A stretch of 41,931 bases of DNA from Gemmataceae bacterium (GCA_025055795.1 JANWVV010000042.1:1-41931); one strand, 5' to 3'; shown: positions 9,917-19,936, counted from the first letter of the stretch. The notes: generated by a model not told the origin, from the letters alone. Translations and numbers: made by a program.

Positions 9917-10774
9917 TTAGCGACGCAGGTAGGGAGGCGGTATTTCCGGCAGGTCCTGGGCCGGTAAAGCAGGCATACGGATGCGTAACAACAGCAAGCG
10001 GTATTGCGATGCGGATGAAGGGGTGGCTGCTGCTGGGCCTGGACCAAACAAGGCCATACCGAGCGATTCCGGCATTCCACTGGCAGGGCCGATCAGCAGG
10101 TAATCGTCGGTGGTCAGCTCCGTTTCGAGCTGCAGGAACGGGAACCGTTCCCAGCGAGGCTCTTCGCTGCGCAGGAAGCGACTATCATCGGGAGCGGGAC
10201 GGATCCAGCTATTCCGTTCGGCGTGTTGCAAGCGTGGTTCGCACGTCAGCACGACGCCGCGTTTGTGCAGGCGGGGATGGAGCCACAAGCCACCGATCAC
10301 TTGTTCCCACTGGCGTTGGTTGGGGGGAGCCGCCAGATCCATACACAGGCGTACCCGGCAGCGATCAAGCACTTCCGTAGTCGGCAGGAAAGCCTCTTGA
10401 CGATGGTGAAAGGTTTTCAGGCAGCCGTTGGGTCGTCCCGGTGCCTCGTCGTGCAGCCGGTCTTGCAGACGACTGGGCAGGGGACTGCCGAGCTGCCCGA
10501 TCCGCAGACCGTTTTCGCTCCAGAGAGCCTGATGTTCCGGTGACCCGACTGCCCGGACACCGTCCCAAAGGGCATCAAGGTCATCGACTGCATCCGCGGG
10601 ACAAGTCAGAAGGATGCTTTCTACACCCAGATGGATGGCCGGTGGGGGCAACAACGGCTTGCGGGCCATTCTTTCCTCCGAAAGTTCGGACGTGAATAAC
10701 CCGGGCCAGCAGCCACTGAGCAAAAGCAGCATCATCCCTGTGCTGATGCTTTCGGCTGATCGTCTGCCCTGCAT
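9917..10774 (-). CDS. Predicted lipoprotein, unknown function
   Basis: I recognise no family. The 285-residue product begins with Arg-rich residues, a short hydrophobic run and the lipobox LLLLSGC (Cys at about residue 22), so it is probably lipid-anchored. The mature part has many Trp, Arg and Pro and no visible repeats or metal motifs. The ATG at 10774 puts the lipobox at a normal distance; a GTG at 10819 adds 15 residues before the signal peptide and is less likely. It is convergent with hisB and lies downstream of prmC on the same strand after a 370-base gap. Confidence 0.65.
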   Translation of the reverse strand: MQGRRSAESISTGMMLLLLSGCWPGLFTSELSEERMARKPLLPPPAIHLGVESILLTCPADAVDDLDALWDGVRAVGSPEHQALWSENGLRIGQLGSPLPSRLQDRLHDEAPGRPNGCLKTFHHRQEAFLPTTEVLDRCRVRLCMDLAAPPNQRQWEQVIGGLWLHPRLHKRGVVLTCEPRLQHAERNSWIRPAPDDSRFLRSEEPRWERFPFLQLETELTTDDYLLIGPASGMPESLGMALFGPGPAAATPSSASQYRLLLLRIRMPALPAQDLPEIPPPYLRR

Positions 10775-11148
10775 CCCTGCGGCCTTGGCTGATTGAGGAG
10801 TGCAAGGGCCACCACCCACTTGTCATGCACGAACTACCAACGCCTTCACATGTGTGGCCGTGGCCCTGGAAACAACTGAACCGTACCGAATACACTGCTA
10901 CCGTAACCCCCCCTCGATTGGGCGGTCGTATAAATGGGCCTATGCCAATTGTCAAGAGGAAACAACGGATCAACGGCTGCACATGCTTTAGGGGGGACTA
11001 GGAGCAAAAAAGTGAGAAGAAACGTCGGTGGGTGGGACGAGATGCTACCGGCCCGGGGGTGTAGAAGCCGTCGCATTCGTCAGGTAAATGCTCGTACTGT
11101 GGAGCCGGGGGGTGGACTCGCTTTTACCGAGTTAACAGCGGAGAGGGG
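10775..11148. other. Gap between lipoprotein gene and prmC
   Basis: About 370 bases with no supported gene. It should hold the lipoprotein promoter and the end of the rpmE2-prfA-prmC transcript. I saw no convincing hairpin with a T-run. Confidence 0.4.
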
Positions 11149-12111
11149 TTAACAACTAGCGGGGGAGCCATTGGCTGGGCCCTGACGTAGTACCGTGACG
11201 ACGCGGGGTCGACCGGCCATGTCCTTGAAAGTGGGACCGAGTTGCCAGTCGGGGTGGTCGCTGAAGATGCGTCGGACGGCTTGTTCCTGCCCGGCTCCGA
11301 TTTCCAGCAGTAGGCGTCCACCGGGGCGGAGGAAAGGGGTGACTTCTTGTGCTAGGCGGCGGTAAAACAGCAGGCCATCCGGGCCGCCATCCAGGGCGAT
11401 CCGGGGCTCGTGATCACGCACTTCGGGAGCCAGTTGAGCGAATTCCGCCTCAGCCACGTAAGGAGGATTACTGACGATCAGGTCGAAAGTTTCGCCGGCG
11501 GGTAACGGTTGGGTGAGATCACCGCACAAAAAACGCATCCGCGGGGCCACGCCGTGACGCTGGGCATTACGTTGGGCAACAGCCAAGGCATCTGGCGAGA
11601 TGTCGCTAGCTGTTACCTGGGCGTCCTTCTTCTGATGGGCAATGCTGATGGCGATGCAGCCGGAACCGGTGCCCACGTCCCAGATGCGGGGGTTGGTCAT
11701 CGGCTTGAGCCAGTTGAGGGCTTCCAGGACCAGGGTTTCGGTATCGGGGCGTGGGATGAGAACGGCCGGATTGACTTCGAAAGTAAGCAGGTAAAAATCG
11801 CGGCTGCCAATCAGATAGGCGGTAGGCCAGCCGGCGACACGCCGCTGGATCAGCTCCCGATAGCGGCTGCGCTGCGATTCATCAGGTACCTCGTCGTACC
11901 GCACCAGCAGGTCCACCCGCTTGCACCCGAGGACGTGGGCAAGCAGCAGTTGGGCTTCCGTCCGGGGCGACTCGATCCCCTTGCGGGCCAGATAGTCGCT
12001 GGTCCAGTTCAGCAGCGCCTGAATAGTCCAGACCGTTGTGCCGGCCGCAGTCGGTGAGGCTGCAGCCGCCGGGACTGAGGAACGAGGAACAGAGGGGGAT
12101 GGCTCGGCCAT
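11149..12111 (-). CDS. prmC: Peptide chain release factor N5-glutamine methyltransferase
   Basis: Methylates the glutamine of the GGQ motif in release factors 1 and 2. The 320-residue product has the N-terminal helical substrate domain (about residues 25-105), the linker PAVLIPRPDTETLV, the SAM-binding motif WDVGTGSGCIAISIA, and the hallmark VSNPPYV that binds the target glutamine. An Ala/Pro/Ser-rich N-terminal extension of about 25 residues precedes the usual start. It follows prfA, which encodes its substrate, by 49 bases on the same strand; this pairing is widely conserved. Confidence 0.96.
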   Translation of the reverse strand: MAEPSPSVPRSSVPAAAASPTAAGTTVWTIQALLNWTSDYLARKGIESPRTEAQLLLAHVLGCKRVDLLVRYDEVPDESQRSRYRELIQRRVAGWPTAYLIGSRDFYLLTFEVNPAVLIPRPDTETLVLEALNWLKPMTNPRIWDVGTGSGCIAISIAHQKKDAQVTASDISPDALAVAQRNAQRHGVAPRMRFLCGDLTQPLPAGETFDLIVSNPPYVAEAEFAQLAPEVRDHEPRIALDGGPDGLLFYRRLAQEVTPFLRPGGRLLLEIGAGQEQAVRRIFSDHPDWQLGPTFKDMAGRPRVVTVLRQGPANGSPASC

Positions 12112-12160
12112 GGCTGGTTGGATCGTCCATTACATGAAGCTAACTGTGGCGAGTTGCCGC

Positions 12161-13240
12161 TTAGGTTCCTAAAGCAGCCAGCTTTTGCTGTTTCCAGTGT
12201 TCCCGAAGAGGTTCGATAACCAGGTCGAGGTTGCCGCTGAGAATCTCATCCAGCTTGTAGATGGTCAGACCGATGCGGTGATCGGTTACGCGGTTTTCCT
12301 TGAAGTGATAGGTGCGGATTTTGGAGCCGCGTTCGCCGCTGCCGACCTGATGGCGGCGCAGGTCGGCCCGTTCCTGCTGAAGCTTTTGCTGCTGACGTTG
12401 GAACAGCCGCGTCCGCAGGATGCGCATGGCCCGCTCGTAGTTTTTGTGCTGGCTGCGTTCATCCTGGCATTTGACTTCCAATTCTTCGGGGGTGCCTTTT
12501 TTGTACCAGATGCGTACAGCCGATTCCGTCTTATTGACGTGCTGGCCACCGGCCCCGCCGGAACGCATCCGTTCCCATTCAATGTCCTCCGGCTTGATGA
12601 CCACTTGTACCTCGTCCGGTTCGGGCAGAACTGCTACCGTGGCCAGAGAGGTATGGATGCGTCCCATGGTCTCGGTCGCGGGAACACGCTGGACGCGATG
12701 CCCGCCGGATTCGTGCCGCAAATAGCGGTATACGTTGTCTCCCTCGACCGCAAAGATGACTTCCTTGAAGCCCCCTGCGTCCCCTGGCTGGTGGGCAATG
12801 TCTTCGACCGTCCAGCCTTTGGAGCGGGCATAACGGGTGTACATACCGTACAGATCACCGGCGAATAAAGCCGCTTCGTCGCCACCTTCGCCAGCTCGGA
12901 TCTCCATGATGATGCGGGAGAAATCCTCGGCCGGATCGATGAGCAATTCTTCTTCCAGACGCTGCCACAGTTTATCCCGCCGCTGACGCAGGGTAGCGAC
13001 TTCCTCCGCCGCCAGGTGACGGAGCTCAGCATCGTGTTCCTGCTGCGCCAAGGCCTCAGCCTCAGCAATGGCCGCATCCAGCCGTTGCAACTCCAGGTAC
13101 GGCTCGACAATCTTGGCCAAGGCCCCGCGTTCCTTGGCGATCGCTGCGGCACGGACCGGATCGGCAGCCGTGGACGGATCGTACCACTGCTGCTCCAGTT
13201 CCCGGTAACGGGCCAGTTTCTCCTCTAGTGCACCTTGCAT
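12161..13240 (-). CDS. prfA: Peptide chain release factor 1
   Basis: Reads UAA and UAG stop codons and triggers peptide release. RF1 rather than RF2 is shown by the PAT tripeptide (residues 187-189, in RVPATETMGRIHTS), which recognises the stop codon. The catalytic GGQ is at 231-233 in GGAGGQHVNKTESAVRI. The 359-residue length and the domain order (coiled-coil domain 1, superdomain 2/4, GGQ domain 3) are normal. It sits between rpmE2 (270 bases upstream) and prmC, the classical rpmE-prfA-prmC order. Confidence 0.97.
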   Translation of the reverse strand: MQGALEEKLARYRELEQQWYDPSTAADPVRAAAIAKERGALAKIVEPYLELQRLDAAIAEAEALAQQEHDAELRHLAAEEVATLRQRRDKLWQRLEEELLIDPAEDFSRIIMEIRAGEGGDEAALFAGDLYGMYTRYARSKGWTVEDIAHQPGDAGGFKEVIFAVEGDNVYRYLRHESGGHRVQRVPATETMGRIHTSLATVAVLPEPDEVQVVIKPEDIEWERMRSGGAGGQHVNKTESAVRIWYKKGTPEELEVKCQDERSQHKNYERAMRILRTRLFQRQQQKLQQERADLRRHQVGSGERGSKIRTYHFKENRVTDHRIGLTIYKLDEILSGNLDLVIEPLREHWKQQKLAALGT

Positions 13241-13510
13241 CGACGCGTTAGCTTACCTTGGACGACAATAAAAAGGAATCTCAGATGGGTCGAACCTGGG
13301 GTAGTCGCTAACTATCCTACTGCGGTGCGACCGGTACTGTTCCTCTAAAAAGAGTGCAGCATCCCGGCCATTATTAAGGGCGAAAAAGCGGCACGCACCT
13401 GATGGTGGGAGCGAAAAACCCATGTATCGCCTGGCCTGTGATGGTCCAGAAGGTCGTCGAGCCACGCACGAGCGAGTCCGTGGGCCAAAGCCAAGTATGC
13501 CTCAGTTTGT

Positions 13511-13801
13511 CTACTTTTTCTCGGCCTCGTTGGTATTTTTCCCCTTGACATAACGGGCATTTTTGTACTTATCCTGGAACTTCTGTACCCGCCCTGTGGT
13601 GTCCACAAACTTCATTTTGCCGGTGAAAAACGGATGGCTCGCACTGGAAATTTCCAGGCGGTACAGAGGATATTCCTTGCCGTCGGTCCAGACGATCGTT
13701 TCGTCGGTCTCGACACAGGAACGGGTCAGGAAGGCGAAGTTGGCCGAGGCGTCCTGAAAGACCACGGGGCGGTAATTCTGCGGATGAATCCCTTTTTTCA
13801 T
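13511..13801 (-). CDS. rpmE2: 50S ribosomal protein L31, type B
   Basis: A small protein of the large ribosomal subunit. The start [10 protein letters not shown], the segment [19 protein letters not shown] and the following FVDTTGRV identify L31. It lacks the paired cysteines of the zinc-binding type A, so it is the C-minus (type B) form often used under zinc shortage. It is 96 residues long with a Lys/Asn/Glu-rich tail. It is first in the rpmE-prfA-prmC run; in many bacteria the type A gene holds this place, and I see no second L31 gene here. Confidence 0.95.
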   Translation of the reverse strand: MKKGIHPQNYRPVVFQDASANFAFLTRSCVETDETIVWTDGKEYPLYRLEISSASHPFFTGKMKFVDTTGRVQKFQDKYKNARYVKGKNTNEAEKK

Positions 13802-13939
13802 GTCGGGTTGCTCCTCGAAACGGAGTGGTGGTCGAATCTGTTGTCACCGCCAGACATTTGCTGGTTTAACAATTCTATGTCTCAGTTATCAGGGTGGATA
13901 CAGGGAGACGGTGCCCTGATCCGGCCTGCCGGATCGATC

Positions 13940-16099
13940 TTACTTTTTCTTGTCGTCGGCCTTCTTGGGCAGATCGGCTAGTTCGATCGGCACGGGAGCG
14001 TAGTGGCTGAACTCCATGGAAAAGCTAGCCGTGCCGCCGGTGGCACCCCGTAGATCATTGGTGTAGCCAAACAAGTTGGCCAGCGGAATCTTGGCGACCA
14101 CTTGAGCGATCCCCTTGTCCTCGCTGGTTTCTTCAATCATGCCCCGGCGCCGGCTGATGTCGCCACTGATGGCTCCCTGATACTGTTTGGGACAGACTAC
14201 CACCACTTTCATGATCGGCTCCAGCAGGACAATGCCGGCCTTCTCCTCGGCGTCGCGGAAGGCTTCCAATGCGCACAGGTAGAAGGCATCCTGCGACGAG
14301 TCCACCGGGTGGTACTTACCAAAGTGCAGTTCGAATTCCAGGTCGACAAAGGGGAACGGATACTTGCCGCCCCGCTTGGCGGCATCGCGCAATCCCTCTT
14401 CTACCGAGGGGATGAACTCCTTGGGAATGACACCCTGGGTGATGGAGTTGATGAAGTAAATGTTGTTGGGGTCGGGCTTGACCTTGGGGTCGTTGAGTTG
14501 TTCGATCGCGCGGATGCGATCGGCGATGTCCTCAGCCGACAGGGGCTTGTAGCGGACGTTGATCACCGCATATTTGCCGCGGCCACCCGTCTGCTTGATG
14601 TAGCGATATTCCAGGTCGACCTCTTTGGCGAACGTCTGGCGGTAGGCGACCCGCGGCTTACCCAACTGCACCTGTGGGTCACCTTGCGGCAGGTTCAGCG
14701 AACGCCGCAGTTTTTCCAGACTGATTTCCAAGTGGAGTTCGCCCATGCCACTGAGGATGGTTTCTTTGGTTTCCTCGTCGGTATGGGCCTTGAGAGTGGG
14801 GTCGTCGCGGACCAGGCGGGACAACGCTTCGCCGACCTTGCCGCTATCCAAAGTACGAGCGAACGACAGCGCGGCTGATACCACCGGCTTGGGGAAGCTG
14901 ATGGCTTCCAGGGCAATGGGGGCCTCGGGATCGCACAAGGTGTGTCCCGTGGCCGTTTGCTTCAGGCCGATGGCCGCCACTATGTCTCCAGGACCGGCCG
15001 ATTCCAGCTCGATCCGCTTGTCTCCCATCATCCGGTAGAATCGGACCACACGTTCTTGCTTGTTAATGGTGGTGTTCAGGTAGGTCGAGCCCGGCTTGAG
15101 CTGTCCGGAATAGATGCGGATGTATACCAGGTCGCCGGTCGACTCAGCCACTGTCTTGAAGGCCAAGGCCGTGAATGGCTCATTGGCATCCGGACGCCGC
15201 CGCTCCACTTCCTTGGTTTTAGGATTAATTCCTTCCACGGCAGGCCGGTCCAGCGGGCTGGGCAGACAATCGACAATCAGATCCAGCAGTTGCTGGACCC
15301 CTTGGAACAGCTTGGACGAACCACAATGGACGGGAGTGAACTGCCCGCTGAGGGTTCCACGGCGTAAAGCCTTGCGGATCAACTCGGCGGGCACGGGCTG
15401 TCCTTCCAGGACCCGTTCGGTGATCTCGTCGCAGGCCGCCGATACCACGTCCAGCAGTTGTTCGCGAGCCTTCTCCGCCTCGGCCCGGTACTTGGCCGGT
15501 ATCTCCTCCACGAAAAAGTTTCGCTTGGTCACGTCAGTTTCATCCCGACGGATGAATTTCATTTCAATCAGATCAATAAGCCCTTCAAAGGCGGTGTCCT
15601 GACCGGCCGGAATGGTGACGACGGCTGGACGCGTATGTAACTTTTCCTCGATCTGCCGGACACAGCCCCAGAAGTCGGCCCCCATGCGATCGAGCTTGTT
15701 GACATAGGCGATGCGAGGCACCTTGTATTTGTTGGCCTGACGCCAGACCGTTTCCGACTGGACTTCCACGCCGCCTACTGCACAAAAGACTCCGACGGCA
15801 CCGTCGAGCACACGCAAGGACCGTTCTACTTCGGCGGTGAAGTCAACGTGGCCGGGCGTATCGATGATATTGATCGTATGATCACCCCACTCGACTGATA
15901 CGGCCGCCGAGTTAATCGTGATTCCTTTCTGTTTCTCGAGCGGATCGAAGTCCGTGGTGGTGTCACCCGTGTCGACGTCACCTGCTTTGTGCTTGGTGCC
16001 GCTGTAGTACAAAATACGCTCCGTGGTCGTGGTTTTGCCCGCGTCCACGTGGGCCATAATCCCGATATTGCGTACTTTTTCAAGCTTCAGCATCGTCAT
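13940..16099 (-). CDS. fusA: Elongation factor G
   Basis: A translational GTPase that moves tRNAs and mRNA through the ribosome. The GTPase motifs are clear: G1 AHVDAGKT (residues 16-23), the switch segment EKQKGITINSA, G3 DTPGHVDF and G4 NKLD. Domains II-V follow to a total of 719 residues, with a lysine-rich C-terminal end. The wording of the switch region (GDTTTDFDPLEKQKGIT) resembles spirochaete/planctomycete and mitochondrial EF-G1 more than the E. coli type; that is from memory and needs a tree. Two ATG codons (16099, 16093) are possible and neither has a strong ribosome site. It is not in a str operon: no rpsL, rpsG or tuf is next to it, so other EF-G copies may exist elsewhere. Confidence 0.95.
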   Translation of the reverse strand: MTMLKLEKVRNIGIMAHVDAGKTTTTERILYYSGTKHKAGDVDTGDTTTDFDPLEKQKGITINSAAVSVEWGDHTINIIDTPGHVDFTAEVERSLRVLDGAVGVFCAVGGVEVQSETVWRQANKYKVPRIAYVNKLDRMGADFWGCVRQIEEKLHTRPAVVTIPAGQDTAFEGLIDLIEMKFIRRDETDVTKRNFFVEEIPAKYRAEAEKAREQLLDVVSAACDEITERVLEGQPVPAELIRKALRRGTLSGQFTPVHCGSSKLFQGVQQLLDLIVDCLPSPLDRPAVEGINPKTKEVERRRPDANEPFTALAFKTVAESTGDLVYIRIYSGQLKPGSTYLNTTINKQERVVRFYRMMGDKRIELESAGPGDIVAAIGLKQTATGHTLCDPEAPIALEAISFPKPVVSAALSFARTLDSGKVGEALSRLVRDDPTLKAHTDEETKETILSGMGELHLEISLEKLRRSLNLPQGDPQVQLGKPRVAYRQTFAKEVDLEYRYIKQTGGRGKYAVINVRYKPLSAEDIADRIRAIEQLNDPKVKPDPNNIYFINSITQGVIPKEFIPSVEEGLRDAAKRGGKYPFPFVDLEFELHFGKYHPVDSSQDAFYLCALEAFRDAEEKAGIVLLEPIMKVVVVCPKQYQGAISGDISRRRGMIEETSEDKGIAQVVAKIPLANLFGYTNDLRGATGGTASFSMEFSHYAPVPIELADLPKKADDKKK

Positions 16100-16651
16100 T
16101 TAGCCGGTTACTGTGCCGGTTCCCTCATCCAGAAAAAATGGGCATCTCCCGCCACACCTCGGCAGGGTGGCGGACACCCCTGTCGTAGCGTCCAAACCTC
16201 TAGCCTCCTTCGGCTAGTTGCAAAAATTAGATATGGCCGCCGACCAGACGATTCGGCCGGGGCCACCACTGCGAACGCTACCCATACTACGCAATATACA
16301 TGTTAGGAACGTTGCCTTGATTGTCCAGTAGCCTGGTGTGCAAAACCGGTTAAAAAAGCGGGAAGAAACAACTTGATAGAAATCAAAGCCAAAGGTACTA
16401 CGTACTGGCCCGCCAGTTATGGGCAGCAGCGTAACAAAGTGGTGCAGAGAGTGACTTTGAAGGGATGTTGCAGGGTTGTACTGTGATGTAGCCTGAAGAT
16501 GTAACTATGTGGTGGAGTAGGAGGTTGTGCAACCGCCGCTGGTGGGGTGCATCATCCCTGCCAACTACTTTTACAGACTACTACAGGACCCGTCGGGCTA
16601 GTTCCGGAGGGGAAGGAAAAGGGCCAAATTCCTGAAGAACGCTTCGAGGCC
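16100..16651. other. 550-base gap between ilvC and fusA
   Basis: No supported gene. It should contain the fusA promoter and leader and the end of the ilvC transcript. A perfect six-base stem CTAGCC/GGCTAG lies at 16200-16217. A sequence at 16420-16437 recurs exactly at 40094-40111. I saw no tRNA. Confidence 0.45.
16200..16217. repeat. Short perfect hairpin upstream of fusA
   Basis: CTAGCC, a six-base loop, then GGCTAG. It lies about 100 bases before the fusA start on the minus strand and could be in the mRNA leader. No T-run follows on either strand, so a terminator is doubtful. Confidence 0.35.
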
Positions 16652-17713
16652 TTAGTGGGCTGGCGGCTTCTGGTTTTCCGGGCGCAGGGAACGGACAACG
16701 GCCCCGGCCTGCCACATTTCGCTATCGGCAATTTCCTTGAGTTCTTTTTCCAGTTGCTGGCGATAATCCGGCCGGCTATTGGCCTCCAGTACGCGTTTAG
16801 CTTCGGCCCCCGAGGCTACGGCCTGATAGAGGCGTTCGAAAACCGGCTTGGTAGCATCACGGAATACACGGAACCAGTCCAGCGCCCCGCGTTGCGCGGT
16901 GGTTGAGCAGTTGGCATACATCCAGTCCATGCCCCGTTCGCCGATGAGGGGGTAAAGGCTCTGGGTAGCTTCCTCCACGGTTTCATTGAAGGCCTCGCTG
17001 GGCGAGTGACCATGCTCGCGCAGCACTTCGTACTGGGCCAGCCACAGGCCGTAAATCGCCCCCATCAGGACGCCTCGCTCGCCGGTCAGGTCGGAAATGA
17101 CTTCCTTTTCGAAAGTGGTTTCAAACAGGTACCCGGAGCCGATGGCCACACCCAGGGCCAGACAGCGATCGCGTGCCCGACCCGTCGCGTCCTGATAAAT
17201 GGCAAAGGAACTGTTGATCCCCCGCCCTTCCAGGAAATGCCGCCGTACCGTGGTGCCCGACCCTTTGGGGGCCACCATGATCACGTCGATGTCCGGCGGT
17301 GGCACTACCCCCGTCAGATCCCGGAACACGATGGCAAAACCATGGGAAAAGTACAGGGCTTTGCCTGCGGTCAAATGGGGACGGATCCGCGGCCACATCT
17401 CCTTCTGACCCGCGTCGGACAACAGATATTGCACAATTGTACCCCGAGCCGCCGCCTCCTCCGGCTCAAAAAGCGTCTCTCCCGGTTTCCAGCCGTCTTC
17501 CAAACATTTGTCGTAGGTGCTGGTTCCTTTACGCTGACCGATGATGACCCGTACTCCGTTGTCTCGCATGTTCAATGATTGACCACGGCCCTGAACACCA
17601 TAGCCCAAAACGGCCACCGTTTCGTTCTGCAGAATCTGCCGGACGCGGTCCGGCGGGTAATCCGCTCGTTCGATGGCAATTTCCACGGTGTCGCCGATCC
17701 GGATTTCCTTCAT
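16652..17713 (-). CDS. ilvC: Ketol-acid reductoisomerase
   Basis: Second common step of valine and isoleucine synthesis: isomerises and reduces acetolactate or aceto-hydroxybutyrate, with Mg and NAD(P)H. The N-terminal Rossmann domain has VAVLGYGVQGRGQSLNMRDNG; the knotted C-terminal domain has the metal-binding acidic residues in SDLTGERGVLMGAIYG and FNETVEEATQSLYPLIGERG. The length, 353, is close to the short class I form. The start ATG at 17713 agrees with the family. A MarR-type regulator starts 182 bases away on the other strand. No other ilv or leu gene is present. Confidence 0.96.
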   Translation of the reverse strand: MKEIRIGDTVEIAIERADYPPDRVRQILQNETVAVLGYGVQGRGQSLNMRDNGVRVIIGQRKGTSTYDKCLEDGWKPGETLFEPEEAAARGTIVQYLLSDAGQKEMWPRIRPHLTAGKALYFSHGFAIVFRDLTGVVPPPDIDVIMVAPKGSGTTVRRHFLEGRGINSSFAIYQDATGRARDRCLALGVAIGSGYLFETTFEKEVISDLTGERGVLMGAIYGLWLAQYEVLREHGHSPSEAFNETVEEATQSLYPLIGERGMDWMYANCSTTAQRGALDWFRVFRDATKPVFERLYQAVASGAEAKRVLEANSRPDYRQQLEKELKEIADSEMWQAGAVVRSLRPENQKPPAH

Positions 17714-17895
17714 GGTACGATCCTCGTCAGGAGAGGTTTCGGGAGCATCAGCCGCGCGTAGCCCGTGGCCCCGTGTGTGCCGTCTGCCGACTGGTCTAGC
17801 CCGTAGGCGTGCGGACGGATAGCGTGGTTGTAGGGACGATTTTTCTTGAGGTCAAGAATCTTGCTGATAAGTTTCTCGAAATCGAGTGTTCACTA

Positions 17896-18465
17896 ATGGC
17901 TCACGCCCTTGCGACAGACCTGGTGGACGAGCTAATCAGGGCTTGGCAGCAGGTCCGACCCGATCTGGATCCATCGCCGCTGCATCTGGTGGGCCGCATT
18001 CTGGTACTGGCCCAGCGGCTGGAAGAAGGTGTGGCGGCGGTCCTGGCCCCTTTTGGTTTGACCTTGGGTCAGTTCGACATCCTGGCCACGTTGCGCCGGC
18101 ACGGTCCCCAAGGCGGTCTGACCCCCACGGAGCTACTGCACAGCGTGGTTTTGTCCAGTGGTGGTCTGACCGCCCGCTTGGATGGGCTGGCCGCTGCAGG
18201 TTTGATTGAACGCCGGCCTGCCGCTCACGACCGTCGCAAAGTGTTCATCCACCTCACACCCCTAGGCCGGCAAGTGATCGATGCAGCCACGGAAGCTCGT
18301 TTCCAGCAAGCCCGGCAATCGCTGCCTCCGCTATCCCCCCGTGAGCAGGAACTGCTGGTGACCCTGTTGCGACGCTGGCTAGTCGGCTTGGAGCAGCGAC
18401 GTCCGTCGGTCCACCACCCGTCGGCGTCCCTCACCTCTTCCCCCGCCGCCCGCTCGGAACCATAA
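17896..18465 (+). CDS. MarR-family transcriptional regulator
   Basis: A winged-helix DNA-binding protein, probably a dimeric repressor responding to a small ligand that cannot be guessed. The 189-residue product has the helical dimerisation part (about 20-55), the HTH around LTPTELLHSVVLSSGGLTARLDGLAAAGLIERR and the wing with the Asp-Arg pair in AAHDRRKVFIHLT. A Ser/Pro-rich tail ends it. The ATG at 17896 is chosen because the family alignment begins near it; an earlier frame to 17809 has no support. It is divergent from ilvC and is followed by the secreted hydrolase 116 bases later, so either neighbour could be a target. Confidence 0.85.
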   Translation: MAHALATDLVDELIRAWQQVRPDLDPSPLHLVGRILVLAQRLEEGVAAVLAPFGLTLGQFDILATLRRHGPQGGLTPTELLHSVVLSSGGLTARLDGLAAAGLIERRPAAHDRRKVFIHLTPLGRQVIDAATEARFQQARQSLPPLSPREQELLVTLLRRWLVGLEQRRPSVHHPSASLTSSPAARSEP

Positions 18466-18581
18466 TCTTGACAGTTGCTCACGGCAGAAACTGAAACAGG
18501 AGAAGGTCGAACGGCAACCGCTCGCCTGTTGTGCCCTTGGGTTCTGTCGTGAGGTGGACGGTTCGGGGAAAGGAGGAATCC

Positions 18582-19766
18582 ATGCTCGCTAACGGTTGGC
18601 CGGACATCAACTGGCAAAGGGGCAATTGCGGTTGGACAGCGGTTCTGTTAGTCGTAGCGGCCATGCTCGGTGGTCTTGTCGCAGGCGGACCGATGCAAGG
18701 CCCGCCCCAGCCCCCAGCGGCAGGTGCTACACCGCAGCGTTTACCGCGGGATCAGCTTCTGCTTTACCGCGATGCCCAGGGTCAGTGGCGTCAGGCCCGC
18801 TCCCCGGACGATTGGGAACGACGCCGTGCCGAGATCCGCCACGGCATGGAAACAATCATGGGACGACTACCCGGAGCGGACAAACGTTGTCCTCTGGACG
18901 TGCGTATCGAAGAAGAGAAGGAAGTTGGTTCCTACGTTCGTCAGAAGATCACCTACCAATCAGAGCCAGGCAGCCGGGTGCCTGCTTATCTTTTGATTCC
19001 CAGGGCGGTACGGGAGGGGACCGTCAAGAAGGCCCCTGCCGTTTTGTGTCTGCATCCGACGGACAATACCCTGGGCCATGGGGTGGTCGTCGGACTGGGC
19101 GGAAAGCCCCACCGTGCCTATGCCGCGGAACTGGCCGAACGCGGATTTGTCACTTTAGCGCCGAACTATCCGCTTTTGGCGCAATATCAGCCCGACCTGA
19201 AAAAGCTCGGCTGGGACAGCGGTACGCTCAAGGCAGTTTGGGACAACATACGCGGCTTGGATTATCTGCAGTCGTTACCGTATGTCGATGGCCGGTCGTT
19301 TGGCACAATAGGCCACTCCCTCGGCGGACATAACTCCATCTTTACCGCTGTCTGGGACGACCGTCTGAAAGTCATCATTAGTAGTTGCGGTTTCGACTCG
19401 TTTCTGGACTACTACGGTGGGGATGAACGCAATTGGCAACCCGGACGAGGCTGGTGCCAGGATCGTTACATGCCCAAGCTGGCTGGGTATCGCGGCCGGT
19501 TGGCGGACATTCCGTTTGATTTCTACGAGCTGATCGCTGCCTTGGCTCCCCGCCACGTCCTGATCGTCGCCCCTGTGCGTGACTCCAACTTCCAGGTCGC
19601 TAGCGTGCGACGGATCGTGGCGGCTGCCCGTCCTGTTTTCGCGCTGTATCAGGCCGAAGACCGGTTGCTCGTCGAATACCCCGATGCCGACCATGACTTT
19701 CCGGATGCCATGCGACAGAAAGCCTACCAGCTGTTGGAAAAGGTTTTACGACCCGCCGGCCAGTAA
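18582..19766 (+). CDS. Secreted alpha/beta hydrolase, acetyl-xylan-esterase-like
   Basis: A serine hydrolase, probably exported. The 394-residue product has an N-terminal signal segment (about residues 17-36, VLLVVAAMLGG) and then a Pro-rich stretch. The alpha/beta hydrolase fold shows the nucleophile elbow GHSLGG with Ser246, the acidic residue likely in APVRDSNF and the histidine in YPDADHDFPD. The text resembles the planctomycete acetyl xylan esterase / dienelactone hydrolase group, but the substrate is not shown. The ATG at 18582 has a near-perfect AAAGGAGG just upstream; an in-frame GTG at 18531 has none. Possible co-transcription with the MarR gene upstream. Confidence 0.8.
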   Translation: MLANGWPDINWQRGNCGWTAVLLVVAAMLGGLVAGGPMQGPPQPPAAGATPQRLPRDQLLLYRDAQGQWRQARSPDDWERRRAEIRHGMETIMGRLPGADKRCPLDVRIEEEKEVGSYVRQKITYQSEPGSRVPAYLLIPRAVREGTVKKAPAVLCLHPTDNTLGHGVVVGLGGKPHRAYAAELAERGFVTLAPNYPLLAQYQPDLKKLGWDSGTLKAVWDNIRGLDYLQSLPYVDGRSFGTIGHSLGGHNSIFTAVWDDRLKVIISSCGFDSFLDYYGGDERNWQPGRGWCQDRYMPKLAGYRGRLADIPFDFYELIAALAPRHVLIVAPVRDSNFQVASVRRIVAAARPVFALYQAEDRLLVEYPDADHDFPDAMRQKAYQLLEKVLRPAGQ

Positions 19767-19936
19767 AAGTCATCAATCAACTGGATAATTGCGTTTGCCT
19801 TAGCCGTATGTCGCCATTCGCCCCAATACGGATTTACAGATCAATCAGCAGGCACTTCGGCTGTACCCGTTACCGTTGGGATTTAGTGATCGATGCACCG
19901 GGGGCGGGCACCCCGTGCAGTCCAAGGCCAGGCGTA

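Noticed and set aside
13270..13330. tRNA-like TTCGA segment on the minus strand upstream of prfA
   Set aside because: The bases around the TTCGA do not pair into a T arm and no acceptor stem is present.
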